Positions 10,303 through 20,061 of a stretch of 64,000 nt of DNA are shown here, piece after piece. Origin of the DNA: an uncultured Pelagibacteraceae bacterium. Its GTDB lineage: Bacteria; Pseudomonadota; Alphaproteobacteria; Pelagibacterales; Pelagibacteraceae. The first letter of the stretch is position 1; every line of letters begins with the position of its first letter. The stretch spans positions 1 through 64,000 of the forward strand of contig CACHOJ010000005.1 in the NCBI GenBank assembly GCA_902581405.1. The letters are read 5' to 3'. The translations under genes and the position numbers were made by a program. The notes under the pieces are model-generated. The model was not told where the DNA came from, made no database searches, and saw only the letters and a program-made list of their open reading frames with translations.

Positions 10303-12954
10303 TTAAAAGTTTAAAGATATATCTCTGTGGATAGAATTACATTTTGAAACATATATAGCTTGTTCTTTTGTAAGTTTTGATTGCAATCTTAATCCAATAG
10401 TCTCACTAATAACTTTGTCATGAGCGTTTATTCTATCCATATATTTTTTCTTGAAATTTTTTCTCCAACTAACTTCTTGCTCAAATAACACAATAGTATT
10501 GACCGTTGAGGATTGGAGTTTTTCAAAATCAACTTCGTCCTCATCCATTAAAGTTATAAGATAGTCTAATTTATCGGCAAACTCATCAGATCCAGAAATT
10601 TCTCCAACCTTTTCAAATATATTATCTATAAACTCTATTGCATCAATGTAACCTCTGTTATCTATTTTATTTTTAAGAAGTTTCATTTCTTGCTCTAATT
10701 CTTCAAATTTTTCACCATCATTTATAAAACTCTTAATCAACAATAAATCTTCGTAAGCATTATCAACTGTTTTTCGATATTTTCTTGTTGCAAGATTTTT
10801 TGCTTTATTAATTTTGTTAAATTCATCATTTTTTGATTTCCATTCTTCTGGGATTTGACTACTTATCTCATCTATTTCTAGTTTCACATTTTCAATTTTT
10901 TGTTCAAGTTTGTTTTTTTCTGAAACATCTTCATCATCTAAGTTTCTTATCTCAGCTTTATACTTATCTATCTTTTTATTTAATTTTAAAATCTTCTTTT
11001 GTTTCTTTCTTGTTTTAAAATGTAAGTCTCTGTAACCGACTGCATAATCGTTATATAATGTCTCTGTGCTTTTAACCTCATTAACAAGTTCAAAAGAGTA
11101 CTTAGAATTATCAACATGGCGTTGGAAATAACTTAATTTATCTGCTGGTAAATTTGCAAGAATTATGTCGTCAAAGTCAGTTATACTTTTATTTATTATA
11201 TCAGCATTATTAGAGTAGTTTGCAAATTTATACTCTTGTAAGCAATATTGTAGTTTTGGATTCATCGGCGGTGGAGCAACATTAGATGTTAAATAAACCC
11301 TGTTTGGTAAATAATTTACTAGACTAGGGTATGCGCCCACAATTCCTAAACCGATAAGTTGTAAGATAATAAAAGGAACAACACCTTTCCAGATATCTAA
11401 TGTTTGGACCACTTTTGGAGCTACGCCTTTTAAATAAAATAAAGCAAATCCAAATGGCGGTGTTAAGAAAGAAGTTTGTAAATTAACACCTATCATTACT
11501 CCAAGCCATACAGCCGTAACATTTGCTCCTGTTTCAGCTAGCAATATCGGTGCAATTATTGGTACAACAACAACTGCAATCTCAATAAAATCTAAAAAGA
11601 AACCTAACAAGAAAATTACAATCATGACCACAACAAACTGAGTCCAAAAACCTCCTGGTAAATCTTGAAGAAAATCTCTTACTAATTCTTCTCCACCAAA
11701 TGCTCTAAAGCCAGACGTAAGCATTGCAGCACCAAGAAGAATTATAAATACCATTGAAGTAGTAATACAAGTCTCAGTAACTACTTCTTTTAAAACATTT
11801 TCAGTTTTAAATGTTCTCCAAAAACTCCATGCAATACCATAAACGAGTATTGCTACAAAAAATGCGGTAATATAGATAGCACCTAAATTTCTTTCTTCTA
11901 AATTTTTAACATTAAGTTCATATGTGGATGCAAGAAAAGTAATAGGTATTAATGATCCAATTATAAGAATTAAAGGATAAAATGCACTTTTCTTACCTTC
12001 AAATAATCTATAACCAGCCATCAACGTTGCACCAATTGCTCCAATTGAACCAGCTTGGTTAACTGTTGCTATACCCATCAAAATTGAACCCAAAACTGCA
12101 AAAATAAGTGCAAGAGGAGGAATAATTATAACAATTACTCGTAACCAAAATTTAAGATTAAATTCTCCTTTAAATGGAACTGGTGGAGCTACACCTTTTT
12201 TTATTCTCGCATAGAAAAATACATAGATCATGTAAAGCGCAACTAAAACAAGACCAGGTAAAAGAGCACCAAGGAACATATCACCAGCACTTGAAGACCC
12301 AACTCTAAATTCTCCTGGCATGTTAAATTCTCCAGTGACTGCTTTATAATCATTTTGACGGATGTTGTTTGCAACATCTGATGCGCTAGCTAATTGGTCA
12401 GCAATAATAATTAAAACAATAGATGGGGGTATTATTTGACCTAACGTTCCAGATGAACATACGATACCACTGGCAAGTTTCCTATCGTAGTTATTATTTA
12501 ACATAGTAGGTAATGAGATTAATCCCATTGCAATAACGGTTGCCCCAACAATACCTGTAGTTGCTGCCAACAATGCTCCAACGAAAATTACTGAAATACC
12601 AAGACCACCAGGAATTGGACCAAATAATTGACCCATTGTTATTAATAAATCTTCTGCAATTTTGGATTTTTGCAGCATAATCCCCATAAAAATAAATAAA
12701 GGAATTGCAATTAGGGTGTCAGTTTCAACATCCCAATAATTACTCCTAAAGTTTGTAATACCAGCAACAAGCCATTCTATCGGACCATCAACTGCAAAAT
12801 AAGCATCTGCATCACCTTCAAATAAATATCCAAAAAATGCAGCTAATCCAATTGATATTATAGCGGAACCAGGAAGCGCAAATGCTACGGGATATCCAGA
12901 AGCAAGAGCAACTATCATTATTAAGACTAAAACTGCTAAGAAAAATAGTTCCAT
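10303..12954 (-). CDS. TRAP transporter large permease (DctM) with a long C-terminal coiled-coil extension
   Basis: Multi-TM DctM core with PLFIFMGIMLQKS and FLTPPFGFALFYLKGVAP, followed by about 300 charged, helix-prone residues (KKQKKILKLNKKIDKYKAEIRNL...). Confidence 0.92.
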   Translation of the reverse strand: MELFFLAVLVLIMIVALASGYPVAFALPGSAIISIGLAAFFGYLFEGDADAYFAVDGPIEWLVAGITNFRSNYWDVETDTLIAIPLFIFMGIMLQKSKIAEDLLITMGQLFGPIPGGLGISVIFVGALLAATTGIVGATVIAMGLISLPTMLNNNYDRKLASGIVCSSGTLGQIIPPSIVLIIIADQLASASDVANNIRQNDYKAVTGEFNMPGEFRVGSSSAGDMFLGALLPGLVLVALYMIYVFFYARIKKGVAPPVPFKGEFNLKFWLRVIVIIIPPLALIFAVLGSILMGIATVNQAGSIGAIGATLMAGYRLFEGKKSAFYPLILIIGSLIPITFLASTYELNVKNLEERNLGAIYITAFFVAILVYGIAWSFWRTFKTENVLKEVVTETCITTSMVFIILLGAAMLTSGFRAFGGEELVRDFLQDLPGGFWTQFVVVMIVIFLLGFFLDFIEIAVVVVPIIAPILLAETGANVTAVWLGVMIGVNLQTSFLTPPFGFALFYLKGVAPKVVQTLDIWKGVVPFIILQLIGLGIVGAYPSLVNYLPNRVYLTSNVAPPPMNPKLQYCLQEYKFANYSNNADIINKSITDFDDIILANLPADKLSYFQRHVDNSKYSFELVNEVKSTETLYNDYAVGYRDLHFKTRKKQKKILKLNKKIDKYKAEIRNLDDEDVSEKNKLEQKIENVKLEIDEISSQIPEEWKSKNDEFNKINKAKNLATRKYRKTVDNAYEDLLLIKSFINDGEKFEELEQEMKLLKNKIDNRGYIDAIEFIDNIFEKVGEISGSDEFADKLDYLITLMDEDEVDFEKLQSSTVNTIVLFEQEVSWRKNFKKKYMDRINAHDKVISETIGLRLQSKLTKEQAIYVSKCNSIHRDISLNF

Positions 12955-12957
12955 AAT

Positions 12958-13947
12958 TTAATTTTCCTTACCATTTAAAATTTTATAACTACTACCCATG
13001 AAATAGCTCGTAAACTGTAAAAGCATGGTAACTGCAAATACTGCTAAGTATACAGCCATCAAATATAAAAGGTATAAACCATTAGATCCTTGTTGCGTAA
13101 CTTCAAAGGCAACCACCGGTCCATTTATAATACTTGCTTTTCCATTAAGTCCTAAAAATAAAACTATCAATACAAGTGGAACACCTAGAAGAGCAGAGCC
13201 TAAAAGATTTGTCCAAGCTTTTTTTCTCTCACTAAACGAAGAGTATAACACATCTACTCTAACATGACCTTCGTGAATTAAAGCATAAGCACTTGCAAAT
13301 AAATATAGTGCAGCATACCAGAAACGAACAAGATCTCCTTGAAAAGCTTGCTCGTAAGAAAATATAAATCTAGATAAGACAATTATGAATTCACTAACAA
13401 CAACTAAAACTGCTAACCAAATAAAACCAACAGATTTTGTAAAGTAGCCAATTACAAATGAAATTAATATAATTGGAAAATGTATAAATGTAATTCTTTC
13501 TGGCGATTTCACCATAAAGGCCTTCACTTCTGGACTGAATATTGCTTCCCATAATCTTTCAACAACCATGAACGAAATTATAAAGTCAGCAACACCAACT
13601 AAAAAGACCGCCCAAAAAGATGACCTAACCAAATAAGCTGAAAATTTTGATAGTATCTCTGAGTCTCGTTCTAAAGTTTGAGAGTAAGTTTTAAAAACAT
13701 AAATTATTACAGCTACAATGCATATTAAATACACTCCAATTTGCATGAAACCGTAATTTAAAGCAGATCCATCAAGTGCCTTTTTCTTGAAACCAAACAT
13801 TTCATAATGAGAAAAAATTTTCTTAACTCCAGGCCAATCACTCCAAACTGTTAAAACATTATTTATTAGGAATGCTAGGGTGAAAGCTAATACTGAGTAG
13901 CTTAAAATTCTTAGATATAAAGATATTTTACTGCTTTCTGAACTCAT
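12958..13947 (-). CDS. TRAP transporter small permease (DctQ), enlarged
   Basis: DctQ-like C-terminal half (FASAYALIHEGHVRVDVLYSSFSERKKAWTNLLG) preceded by extra TM segments; 329 aa. Confidence 0.88.
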   Translation of the reverse strand: MSSESSKISLYLRILSYSVLAFTLAFLINNVLTVWSDWPGVKKIFSHYEMFGFKKKALDGSALNYGFMQIGVYLICIVAVIIYVFKTYSQTLERDSEILSKFSAYLVRSSFWAVFLVGVADFIISFMVVERLWEAIFSPEVKAFMVKSPERITFIHFPIILISFVIGYFTKSVGFIWLAVLVVVSEFIIVLSRFIFSYEQAFQGDLVRFWYAALYLFASAYALIHEGHVRVDVLYSSFSERKKAWTNLLGSALLGVPLVLIVLFLGLNGKASIINGPVVAFEVTQQGSNGLYLLYLMAVYLAVFAVTMLLQFTSYFMGSSYKILNGKEN

Positions 13948-13987
13948 ATGAATTTAAATTTCTCTTAGTAATACTTAATTTTAAAAT

Positions 13988-14016
13988 AAAAAAAAGGGCC
14001 CAAAAAGGGCCCTTTT
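13988..14016 (-). terminator. Intrinsic terminator/attenuator between dctP and dctQ
   Basis: GGGCCC-TTTTT-GGGCCC stem followed on the minus strand by an 8-T tract. Confidence 0.85.
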
Positions 14017-14036
14017 AATTATCAAATTAAGTTTAA

Positions 14037-15167
14037 TTACATTCCTAAAGCTCTGTTTCTTTGAGAAATGTAAGGTGAATCAGACAAGTTAGTCCAAGAT
14101 CCAATGTCTTTTCTTGCTTTTAAGAAGCTCGAATGAACTCTTTCAGCAAGACCACTGCTAGCTCTTGTTTCTTCAAACACTTCGTTGGCAGCTGATGCAA
14201 AGCCATCGTATACCTTGTCGCTAAACTTCTCTAGTTTAACACCGTGATCATTGATCAATCTAGCTAAAGCCGCACCATTTTTAGCATTGTACTCAGACAT
14301 CATTACGTCGTTTTCCATTGCTGCAGCAGCTTCAATCAATAATTGATCTGATTTGTTTAAGCTTGTGAACCAAGATTTGTTTGTTCCACATGCTAACATT
14401 GATCCAGGCTCGTGCATACCAGGATAGTAGTAGTATTTAGCAGCTTCTTGGAATTTCATAGCTTCATCATTCCATGGACCTACCCACTCTGTAGCATCAA
14501 TTGCTCCAGATACTAGGTTTTCGTAAATTTGTCCACCAGGTAACGAAACTGGAGATCCTCCAAGTTTACCAATTACTTGTCCACCTAAACCAGGCATACG
14601 CATTTTTAAACCTTTGAAGTCATTAGGGCTTCTAATCTTTTTGTTAAACCATCCACCCATTTGAACTCCTGTGCTTCCACACATAAAGTTTTTAAGACCA
14701 AATTTGTCAGCTAGTTCATCCCATAACTCTTGACCACCTGCAAATCTAATCCATGCATTCATTTCAGTGTAAGTAAAACCAAATGGTACCGCTGTAAAAT
14801 AACCCCAAGCTGGATCCTTCTTCACCCAGTAGTAGTCAGCAGCGTGGTACATTTGCGAGTTACCAGATGCAACTTCGTCAAATGAGTCAAATGCTTTAAC
14901 TCTTTCGTTCGCTGCATAATAAGTAACTTGTATTCTACCATCACTTATATCTGAGATTCTTTGTGCAAATCTTTGAGCTCCTGTTCCTAAACCTGGAAAG
15001 TCTCTTCCCCAAGTAGCAACCATTGATGCTTCAATTCTTTCAGCAGCAACAGCTGGGGCAGCTAAAGATGATGCAGCTACAGCAGCAACACCAGTTGCAG
15101 CAGCAGCTTTAAAGAACTTACGTCTTGAAGGTGTTTTTTTAACCTTCAGCTTTTTGTCTTTAATCAT
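14037..15167 (-). CDS. TRAP transporter substrate-binding protein (DctP/TakP-like), Tat signal
   Basis: SRRKFFKAAAATG twin-arginine leader; DFKGLKMRMPGLGGQVIGKLGGSPVSLPGGQIYENLVSGAIDATEWVGPWND is typical of the alpha-keto acid/mannitol-type TRAP SBP class. Confidence 0.93.
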   Translation of the reverse strand: MIKDKKLKVKKTPSRRKFFKAAAATGVAAVAASSLAAPAVAAERIEASMVATWGRDFPGLGTGAQRFAQRISDISDGRIQVTYYAANERVKAFDSFDEVASGNSQMYHAADYYWVKKDPAWGYFTAVPFGFTYTEMNAWIRFAGGQELWDELADKFGLKNFMCGSTGVQMGGWFNKKIRSPNDFKGLKMRMPGLGGQVIGKLGGSPVSLPGGQIYENLVSGAIDATEWVGPWNDEAMKFQEAAKYYYYPGMHEPGSMLACGTNKSWFTSLNKSDQLLIEAAAAMENDVMMSEYNAKNGAALARLINDHGVKLEKFSDKVYDGFASAANEVFEETRASSGLAERVHSSFLKARKDIGSWTNLSDSPYISQRNRALGM

Positions 15168-15271
15168 TTATTTCTCCTCTTAAGTTAATTAACTGCAGGA
15201 TATTAAACACATATGTTACTTAGAGTCATTTTAAAAATGACCAATATACAGTGAAATACAACTTCAGATTG

Positions 15272-16225
15272 TTAATTTACTTTATTTTTACAGTTTCCAG
15301 TTTTGAAAAATTCATCAATATTATCAATAGCTAAGTTAGCCATCGCAGTTCTAGTTTCCTTAGTAGCACTACCTAAATGGGGAAGTATAAATGCACTTTT
15401 GTGCTTATAGTAACCCTTGTTTAAATGTGGCTCATTTTTATAAACATCTAACCCAACTGCATAAACTTTCCTTCTGTTGAGCGCATCAATCATTGCCTCA
15501 TCTTCAATAATGTCTCCTCTTGCAACATTGGTTACGACTGCGCCCTTTGGTAAATATTCAATTGTATCTTTATTAATCATATCAATTGTTTCTTTTGATG
15601 CTGGACAGCATACTGATAGCACATCCGATACAGATAAAAGACCTTTTAAATTATCGTGATAAATAGCACCTTGCTCTTTATCTTCACTTAGTTTCGATCT
15701 GTTATGATAGTGAATTATCATACCAAGAGATTTTGCTACTTTTGCAATTTTTTGTCCAATTCTTCCCATACCTAAAATTCCTAATCTAGTACCTGTCAGT
15801 TGTTTCCCAATTAAAAGATCAGCTGACCAAACCCATCCTCCTTGCCTTGCTTGCTCAATTCCTTCTGAAGCTCTTCTACATGCGCCTAAAATTAATAATA
15901 CTCCAATTTCAGCAGTAGCATCTGTTAAAACATCTGGAGTATTCGTTACAGCAATACCTTTATTTTTTGCTGCCTCTAAATCAATATTTCCAAATCCAAC
16001 TGCAAAGTTTGAAAGTATTTTAATACTATTTGGTAATTGATTAATTGTATCAGCATCCAACTTATCAGTTAATGCTGAAAGTATGCCATCACAACCTTGG
16101 CTCATTTCAATTAATTTTTTTTGTGAGTAAAGTTCATCATTTAAATTTAGATTTGCATCAAACATTTCCTTTGCTCGATCTTCACAAGATCTTAATAATC
16201 TTCTAGTAACTAAAATTTTTTTCAT
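15272..16225 (-). CDS. D-isomer-specific 2-hydroxyacid dehydrogenase (glyoxylate/hydroxypyruvate reductase-like)
   Basis: GTRLGILGMGRIGQKIAK, VTNVARGDIIEDEAMIDAL, LPHLGSATKETR. Confidence 0.9.
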   Translation of the reverse strand: MKKILVTRRLLRSCEDRAKEMFDANLNLNDELYSQKKLIEMSQGCDGILSALTDKLDADTINQLPNSIKILSNFAVGFGNIDLEAAKNKGIAVTNTPDVLTDATAEIGVLLILGACRRASEGIEQARQGGWVWSADLLIGKQLTGTRLGILGMGRIGQKIAKVAKSLGMIIHYHNRSKLSEDKEQGAIYHDNLKGLLSVSDVLSVCCPASKETIDMINKDTIEYLPKGAVVTNVARGDIIEDEAMIDALNRRKVYAVGLDVYKNEPHLNKGYYKHKSAFILPHLGSATKETRTAMANLAIDNIDEFFKTGNCKNKVN

Positions 16226-16234
16226 GCAATTTGA

Positions 16235-17614
16235 TTAGTTTAAATCAAAGATTTTTCCAGGATTCATTATGTTATTAACATCTAATGATCTTTTAATAGA
16301 TTTCATAACTGGAACATTATCTGGATGTTCTCTAAGTAAATAATGTTTCTTTTGTAGTCCAATACCATGCTCTCCTGTAATCGTTCCCTCGAGTTCAAGA
16401 GCTTTATTAATTAAGTCATCACTGTATTGTCGGATTTTTTTTTGTTTTTCCTCATCATCTGGATCATAAAGTACTATTGAGTGAAAATTTCCATCTCCTA
16501 CATGTCCTACCATTGGTGCGGTTAATCCTAACTTTTGTACCTCTTTTTCTGCCCATGAAATACATTCAACTAATCTTGAAATTGGCACACAAACATCTGT
16601 GGAATAAACTTTCATATCGTTACCCAAAGCTTTAACTGAGTAATACACATCATGTCTTGCTTTCCATAATTTTTTCTGTTCCTCAGGTGAAGATGCCCAT
16701 TGAAAATCACTTCCACCATTACTTTTTGAAATTTCTTCAACTACACCTATTGACTCATTATTTGAATTTTCACTACCATGAAATTCAAAAAATAAAGTGG
16801 GTGATGCTTTTATGTTATCTAATTTTGAATATTTTATACTTATTTCCATTTGATCTTTATTTAGCATTTCAATTCTCGCTATTGGGACACCATATTGGAT
16901 AACCTCTTGAGCAGCTTTTACTGCTGAGTCTAAATCTGGAAAGTAACACACTGCACTCATTATACTTTCAGGTATCGGAGATAACCTTAATTGAACTTCA
17001 GTGATTATTCCCAGAGTTCCTTCAGAACCAATAAATAAATTTGTTAAATTATATCCTGCAGAAGTTTTTTTTGTTCTGGCTCCAGTTTTAATAATATCTC
17101 CATTCGGAAGAACAACTGTTAAACCTGAGATTACAGTTCTCATAGTTCCATATTTCACAGCCATTGTACCTGATGCCGATGTTGCAGCCATTCCACCAAG
17201 AGCAGCGTCTGCTCCAGGATCTATTGGAAAGAATACTCCATCCTCACGAAGATATTCATTTAGTTGTTTTCTAGTTACATTTGCCTGTACTCGACAATCA
17301 AAATCTTCAGCATTAACACTCAATACTTTGTTCATTTTTTCAAGAGAAATTGTTATTCCATTTTGATTTCCAACAACATGGCCTTCTAGTGAAGTTCCAG
17401 TGCCAAAGGGAACAACCGGAATTTTGTGTTCATTACATAACTTTAATAACTGTGATACTTCTTCATTAGTCTCAGGGAATACGACAGCTTTTGATAGAAT
17501 TGGATCATAAGTATCTTCTCCTCTAGCATAGTTTGCCCTTGTAGATTCTGAGGTTGAAAACCTTCCATTAAAAATCTTTTTTAATTCTGTTTGAACAGTT
17601 TCATTCATAATCAA
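16235..17614 (-). CDS. FAD-linked D-2-hydroxyacid oxidase/dehydrogenase (GlcD/D-lactate dehydrogenase-like)
   Basis: PVVPFGTGTSLEGH, DPGADAALGGMAATSASGTMAVKYGTM, VGHVGDGNFHSIVLYD, TGEHGIGLQKKHYL. Confidence 0.92.
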   Translation of the reverse strand: MIMNETVQTELKKIFNGRFSTSESTRANYARGEDTYDPILSKAVVFPETNEEVSQLLKLCNEHKIPVVPFGTGTSLEGHVVGNQNGITISLEKMNKVLSVNAEDFDCRVQANVTRKQLNEYLREDGVFFPIDPGADAALGGMAATSASGTMAVKYGTMRTVISGLTVVLPNGDIIKTGARTKKTSAGYNLTNLFIGSEGTLGIITEVQLRLSPIPESIMSAVCYFPDLDSAVKAAQEVIQYGVPIARIEMLNKDQMEISIKYSKLDNIKASPTLFFEFHGSENSNNESIGVVEEISKSNGGSDFQWASSPEEQKKLWKARHDVYYSVKALGNDMKVYSTDVCVPISRLVECISWAEKEVQKLGLTAPMVGHVGDGNFHSIVLYDPDDEEKQKKIRQYSDDLINKALELEGTITGEHGIGLQKKHYLLREHPDNVPVMKSIKRSLDVNNIMNPGKIFDLN

Positions 17615-17646
17615 ATATTATAGAAGTTTCTTTTAAAAAATACAGT

Positions 17647-18813
17647 CTATTTAGAAAGCATCTTGCCTATGTTTTCTAAGGCTTGTTGTATGTTATCTCT
17701 AGATGCGGCAAAACTAAATCTTACATAATCTTGGCAAGTTTGACCAAATGCAGTTCCCGGTACTATTGCTACTCCAGCTTCATGCATAGCTTTTTTACAA
17801 AACTCAGCACCTGTCATTCCAGTTCCTTTTACATTTGGAAAAGCGTAAAATGCACCACCTGGTAAACTACATTCTACTCCTGGTAACTCATTTAAACCTG
17901 TATGAATTAAATTTCTTCTTAAAGTAAATTTATCCAACATGTCTTTAATTGAGTCATCTGGACCATCTAAAGCAGCTATCCCAGCAAATTGGGCAGCTGC
18001 GTTCACACAAGATACACTATTAATTAGTAGTTTGTTTACATGTTCAACAAGTTCTTTTGGCCAAAAACTCCAACCTAATCTCCATCCAGTCATTGAATAT
18101 GCTTTGCTCCAACCCTCTAAAACAATAAGCCTATCTCTTAAATTTTCATAGTGGAAGAACGATGGCATTTCTTTGTAATCAAATATCTGTCTACTATAAA
18201 TTTCATCACTTAAAATAGTTACATGTGGATGTTTTTCTAATTCTTTGGCAAAATAATCTATAACTGGCTTCTCAACAAAACTTCCTGTTGGATTGTTGGG
18301 ATTAATTAAAATTAATAATCTCGTTTTATCAGTTATAAGTGAAAGTATTTTATCAGGATCAAACTTTAGATCTTTATCTTCAGTTAGATCATATGGTACA
18401 GGAGTAGATCCAGTATAGTTAATCATTGACTCATAAATAGGAAATGCAGGTGTTGGATGGATTATTTCTGCTCCTGGTTCACCATAACATTGTATTGCAT
18501 AACTCATTGTAGGTTTTCCACCTGGCATAATTAAAATTCTTTCAAAATCTATATCTGTATTATAACGTTTTTTAATCCATCTAGTTACAGCTTGCCTACA
18601 TTCTGGAATTCCATTCGACATAACATAACCATGATGACCATCATCTAAAGCTTTCTTAGCAGCCTCGACTACATGTTTTGGAGTTTTAAAATCTGGTTGT
18701 CCTAAACCCAAATGTATCATTGGATGACCTTTCGCCTCTAATGCTTTTGCCTCAGCTAAAACACTGAACGCAGATTCTGTTCCTAAATTTTCTAAACTTT
18801 TCGCCAACTTCAT
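17647..18813 (-). CDS. Class I/II PLP-dependent aminotransferase
   Basis: HLGLGQPDFKTPKHV, NPNNPTGSFV, LSDEIYSRQIFD, EGWSKAYSMTGWRLGW. Confidence 0.92.
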   Translation of the reverse strand: MKLAKSLENLGTESAFSVLAEAKALEAKGHPMIHLGLGQPDFKTPKHVVEAAKKALDDGHHGYVMSNGIPECRQAVTRWIKKRYNTDIDFERILIMPGGKPTMSYAIQCYGEPGAEIIHPTPAFPIYESMINYTGSTPVPYDLTEDKDLKFDPDKILSLITDKTRLLILINPNNPTGSFVEKPVIDYFAKELEKHPHVTILSDEIYSRQIFDYKEMPSFFHYENLRDRLIVLEGWSKAYSMTGWRLGWSFWPKELVEHVNKLLINSVSCVNAAAQFAGIAALDGPDDSIKDMLDKFTLRRNLIHTGLNELPGVECSLPGGAFYAFPNVKGTGMTGAEFCKKAMHEAGVAIVPGTAFGQTCQDYVRFSFAASRDNIQQALENIGKMLSK

Positions 18814-18909
18814 AAATTTAATTTTAAGCTGTGAAAACTAACTGAAAAGTTAGTGTATGTCTATTATATTTAATTTTATTTACTTATTTTTTATATTAGT
18901 AATTTTTAT

Positions 18910-20061
18910 TTATTTTCGGAAAATAATTTTTGATTCATCTAGGTCTTTGATACTTTTACAGCCCATCAATATCATGTTACGTCTTATTTCATCATGCATA
19001 TTTTGTAATAATCTTTCAATACCTTGTTGTCCGCCAGCCCCTAAACTAAACAAAAATGCTTTACCAAAACTACAAGCTGTCGCACCCGCTGCAAGTGCTT
19101 TCAATACATGTGTACCTCTTCTAACACCCCCATCTAATATAACCTCTAATTTATCACCTACTGCATCCCTAATAGCTTTTACCTGATCAAATGGAGATCT
19201 AGATCCATCAAGTTGTCTTCCTCCATGATTTGATATCATTATAGCTGTACATCCAATATCTATAGCTTTTTTTGCATCTTCAACTGACATAACTCCTTTA
19301 AGAGCAATAGGGCCATCCCATTTTTTGATGCAGTATTCTGCATCTTTCCAATTCATAGCTGGATCATACTGTTCATTTATATATCCCATAACAGATTGAG
19401 CAATATTTGTTCCTTTTTCAACTTTATCTTTCAGATTAGCTAATTCAAATTTCTTATTTGTAAAATAATTGAATACCCACTGCGGTCTCATGGCGAAACT
19501 CATTAGGCTATCTAATGTAAATTTTGGAGGTGTTGTAAAACCTGTTCTATGGTCCCTTTCCCTATTTCCAGCAACGATTGTATCAACAGTAATACACATA
19601 CCATTGAAGTTTGCTCTTTTACATCTATCAATTAAGTCGTCAGTTATAGATTGATCTTTATGGATATATAATTGAAAGATTTTCGGTCCACTTGAAAGAT
19701 TTGCAATTTCTTCGATCGAAAAAGATGCCATTGTAGACATACTATAAATTGTACCAAATTTTTCTGCTGCACGAGCAGATGCTTTGTCTCCATCTGGATG
19801 ATATAAACTTTGCATTGCAGTAGGAGACAAAAAAATTGGCATGTCCATTTTTGTTCCAAAAACCTCAGTTTTTAAATCTGGCTCACCGACACTATTTAAA
19901 ATATTTGGGACTAGATCGCAGTCATTAAATGAATCTGTGTTTCTATTCATTGTGACTTCATCGTCAGCTCCACCATCAATGTAATGAAAAATCGGGGCAG
20001 GTAATTTTTTTTTTGCTAGCTTTCTAAAGTCATCGAAATTGTAGCAATTCTTTAGACTCAT
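18910..20061 (-). CDS. FMN-dependent L-2-hydroxyacid dehydrogenase (LldD family), copy 1
   Basis: ISNHGGRQLDGSRSPFD, LDGGVRRGTHVLKALAAGA. Confidence 0.92.
   Translation of the reverse strand: MSLKNCYNFDDFRKLAKKKLPAPIFHYIDGGADDEVTMNRNTDSFNDCDLVPNILNSVGEPDLKTEVFGTKMDMPIFLSPTAMQSLYHPDGDKASARAAEKFGTIYSMSTMASFSIEEIANLSSGPKIFQLYIHKDQSITDDLIDRCKRANFNGMCITVDTIVAGNRERDHRTGFTTPPKFTLDSLMSFAMRPQWVFNYFTNKKFELANLKDKVEKGTNIAQSVMGYINEQYDPAMNWKDAEYCIKKWDGPIALKGVMSVEDAKKAIDIGCTAIMISNHGGRQLDGSRSPFDQVKAIRDAVGDKLEVILDGGVRRGTHVLKALAAGATACSFGKAFLFSLGAGGQQGIERLLQNMHDEIRRNMILMGCKSIKDLDESKIIFRK

Noticed and set aside
10833-11018. 61-aa plus-strand ORF opposite the DctM coiled-coil tail
   Set aside because: Low-complexity antisense of K/E-rich codons; the coiled-coil frame is the coherent one.
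15225-15241. GTCATTT/AAATGAC inverted repeat upstream of dctP
   Set aside because: A 7-bp AT-rich palindrome is expected by chance in this composition; noted only as a possible operator.
17001-17366. Antisense ORFs such as 121 aa at 17001-17366, 2874-3182, 34873-35223, 37439-37657, 57352-57624 and 63246-63593
   Set aside because: They lie wholly or mostly opposite well-supported conserved genes and their translations show no family motifs.
18837-18854. ACTAACT-GAAA-AGTTAGT hairpin between the lldD copy 1 start-side cluster and the aminotransferase
   Set aside because: A plausible small stem, but short, AT-rich and without a clear T tract; not enough to call a terminator or regulator.
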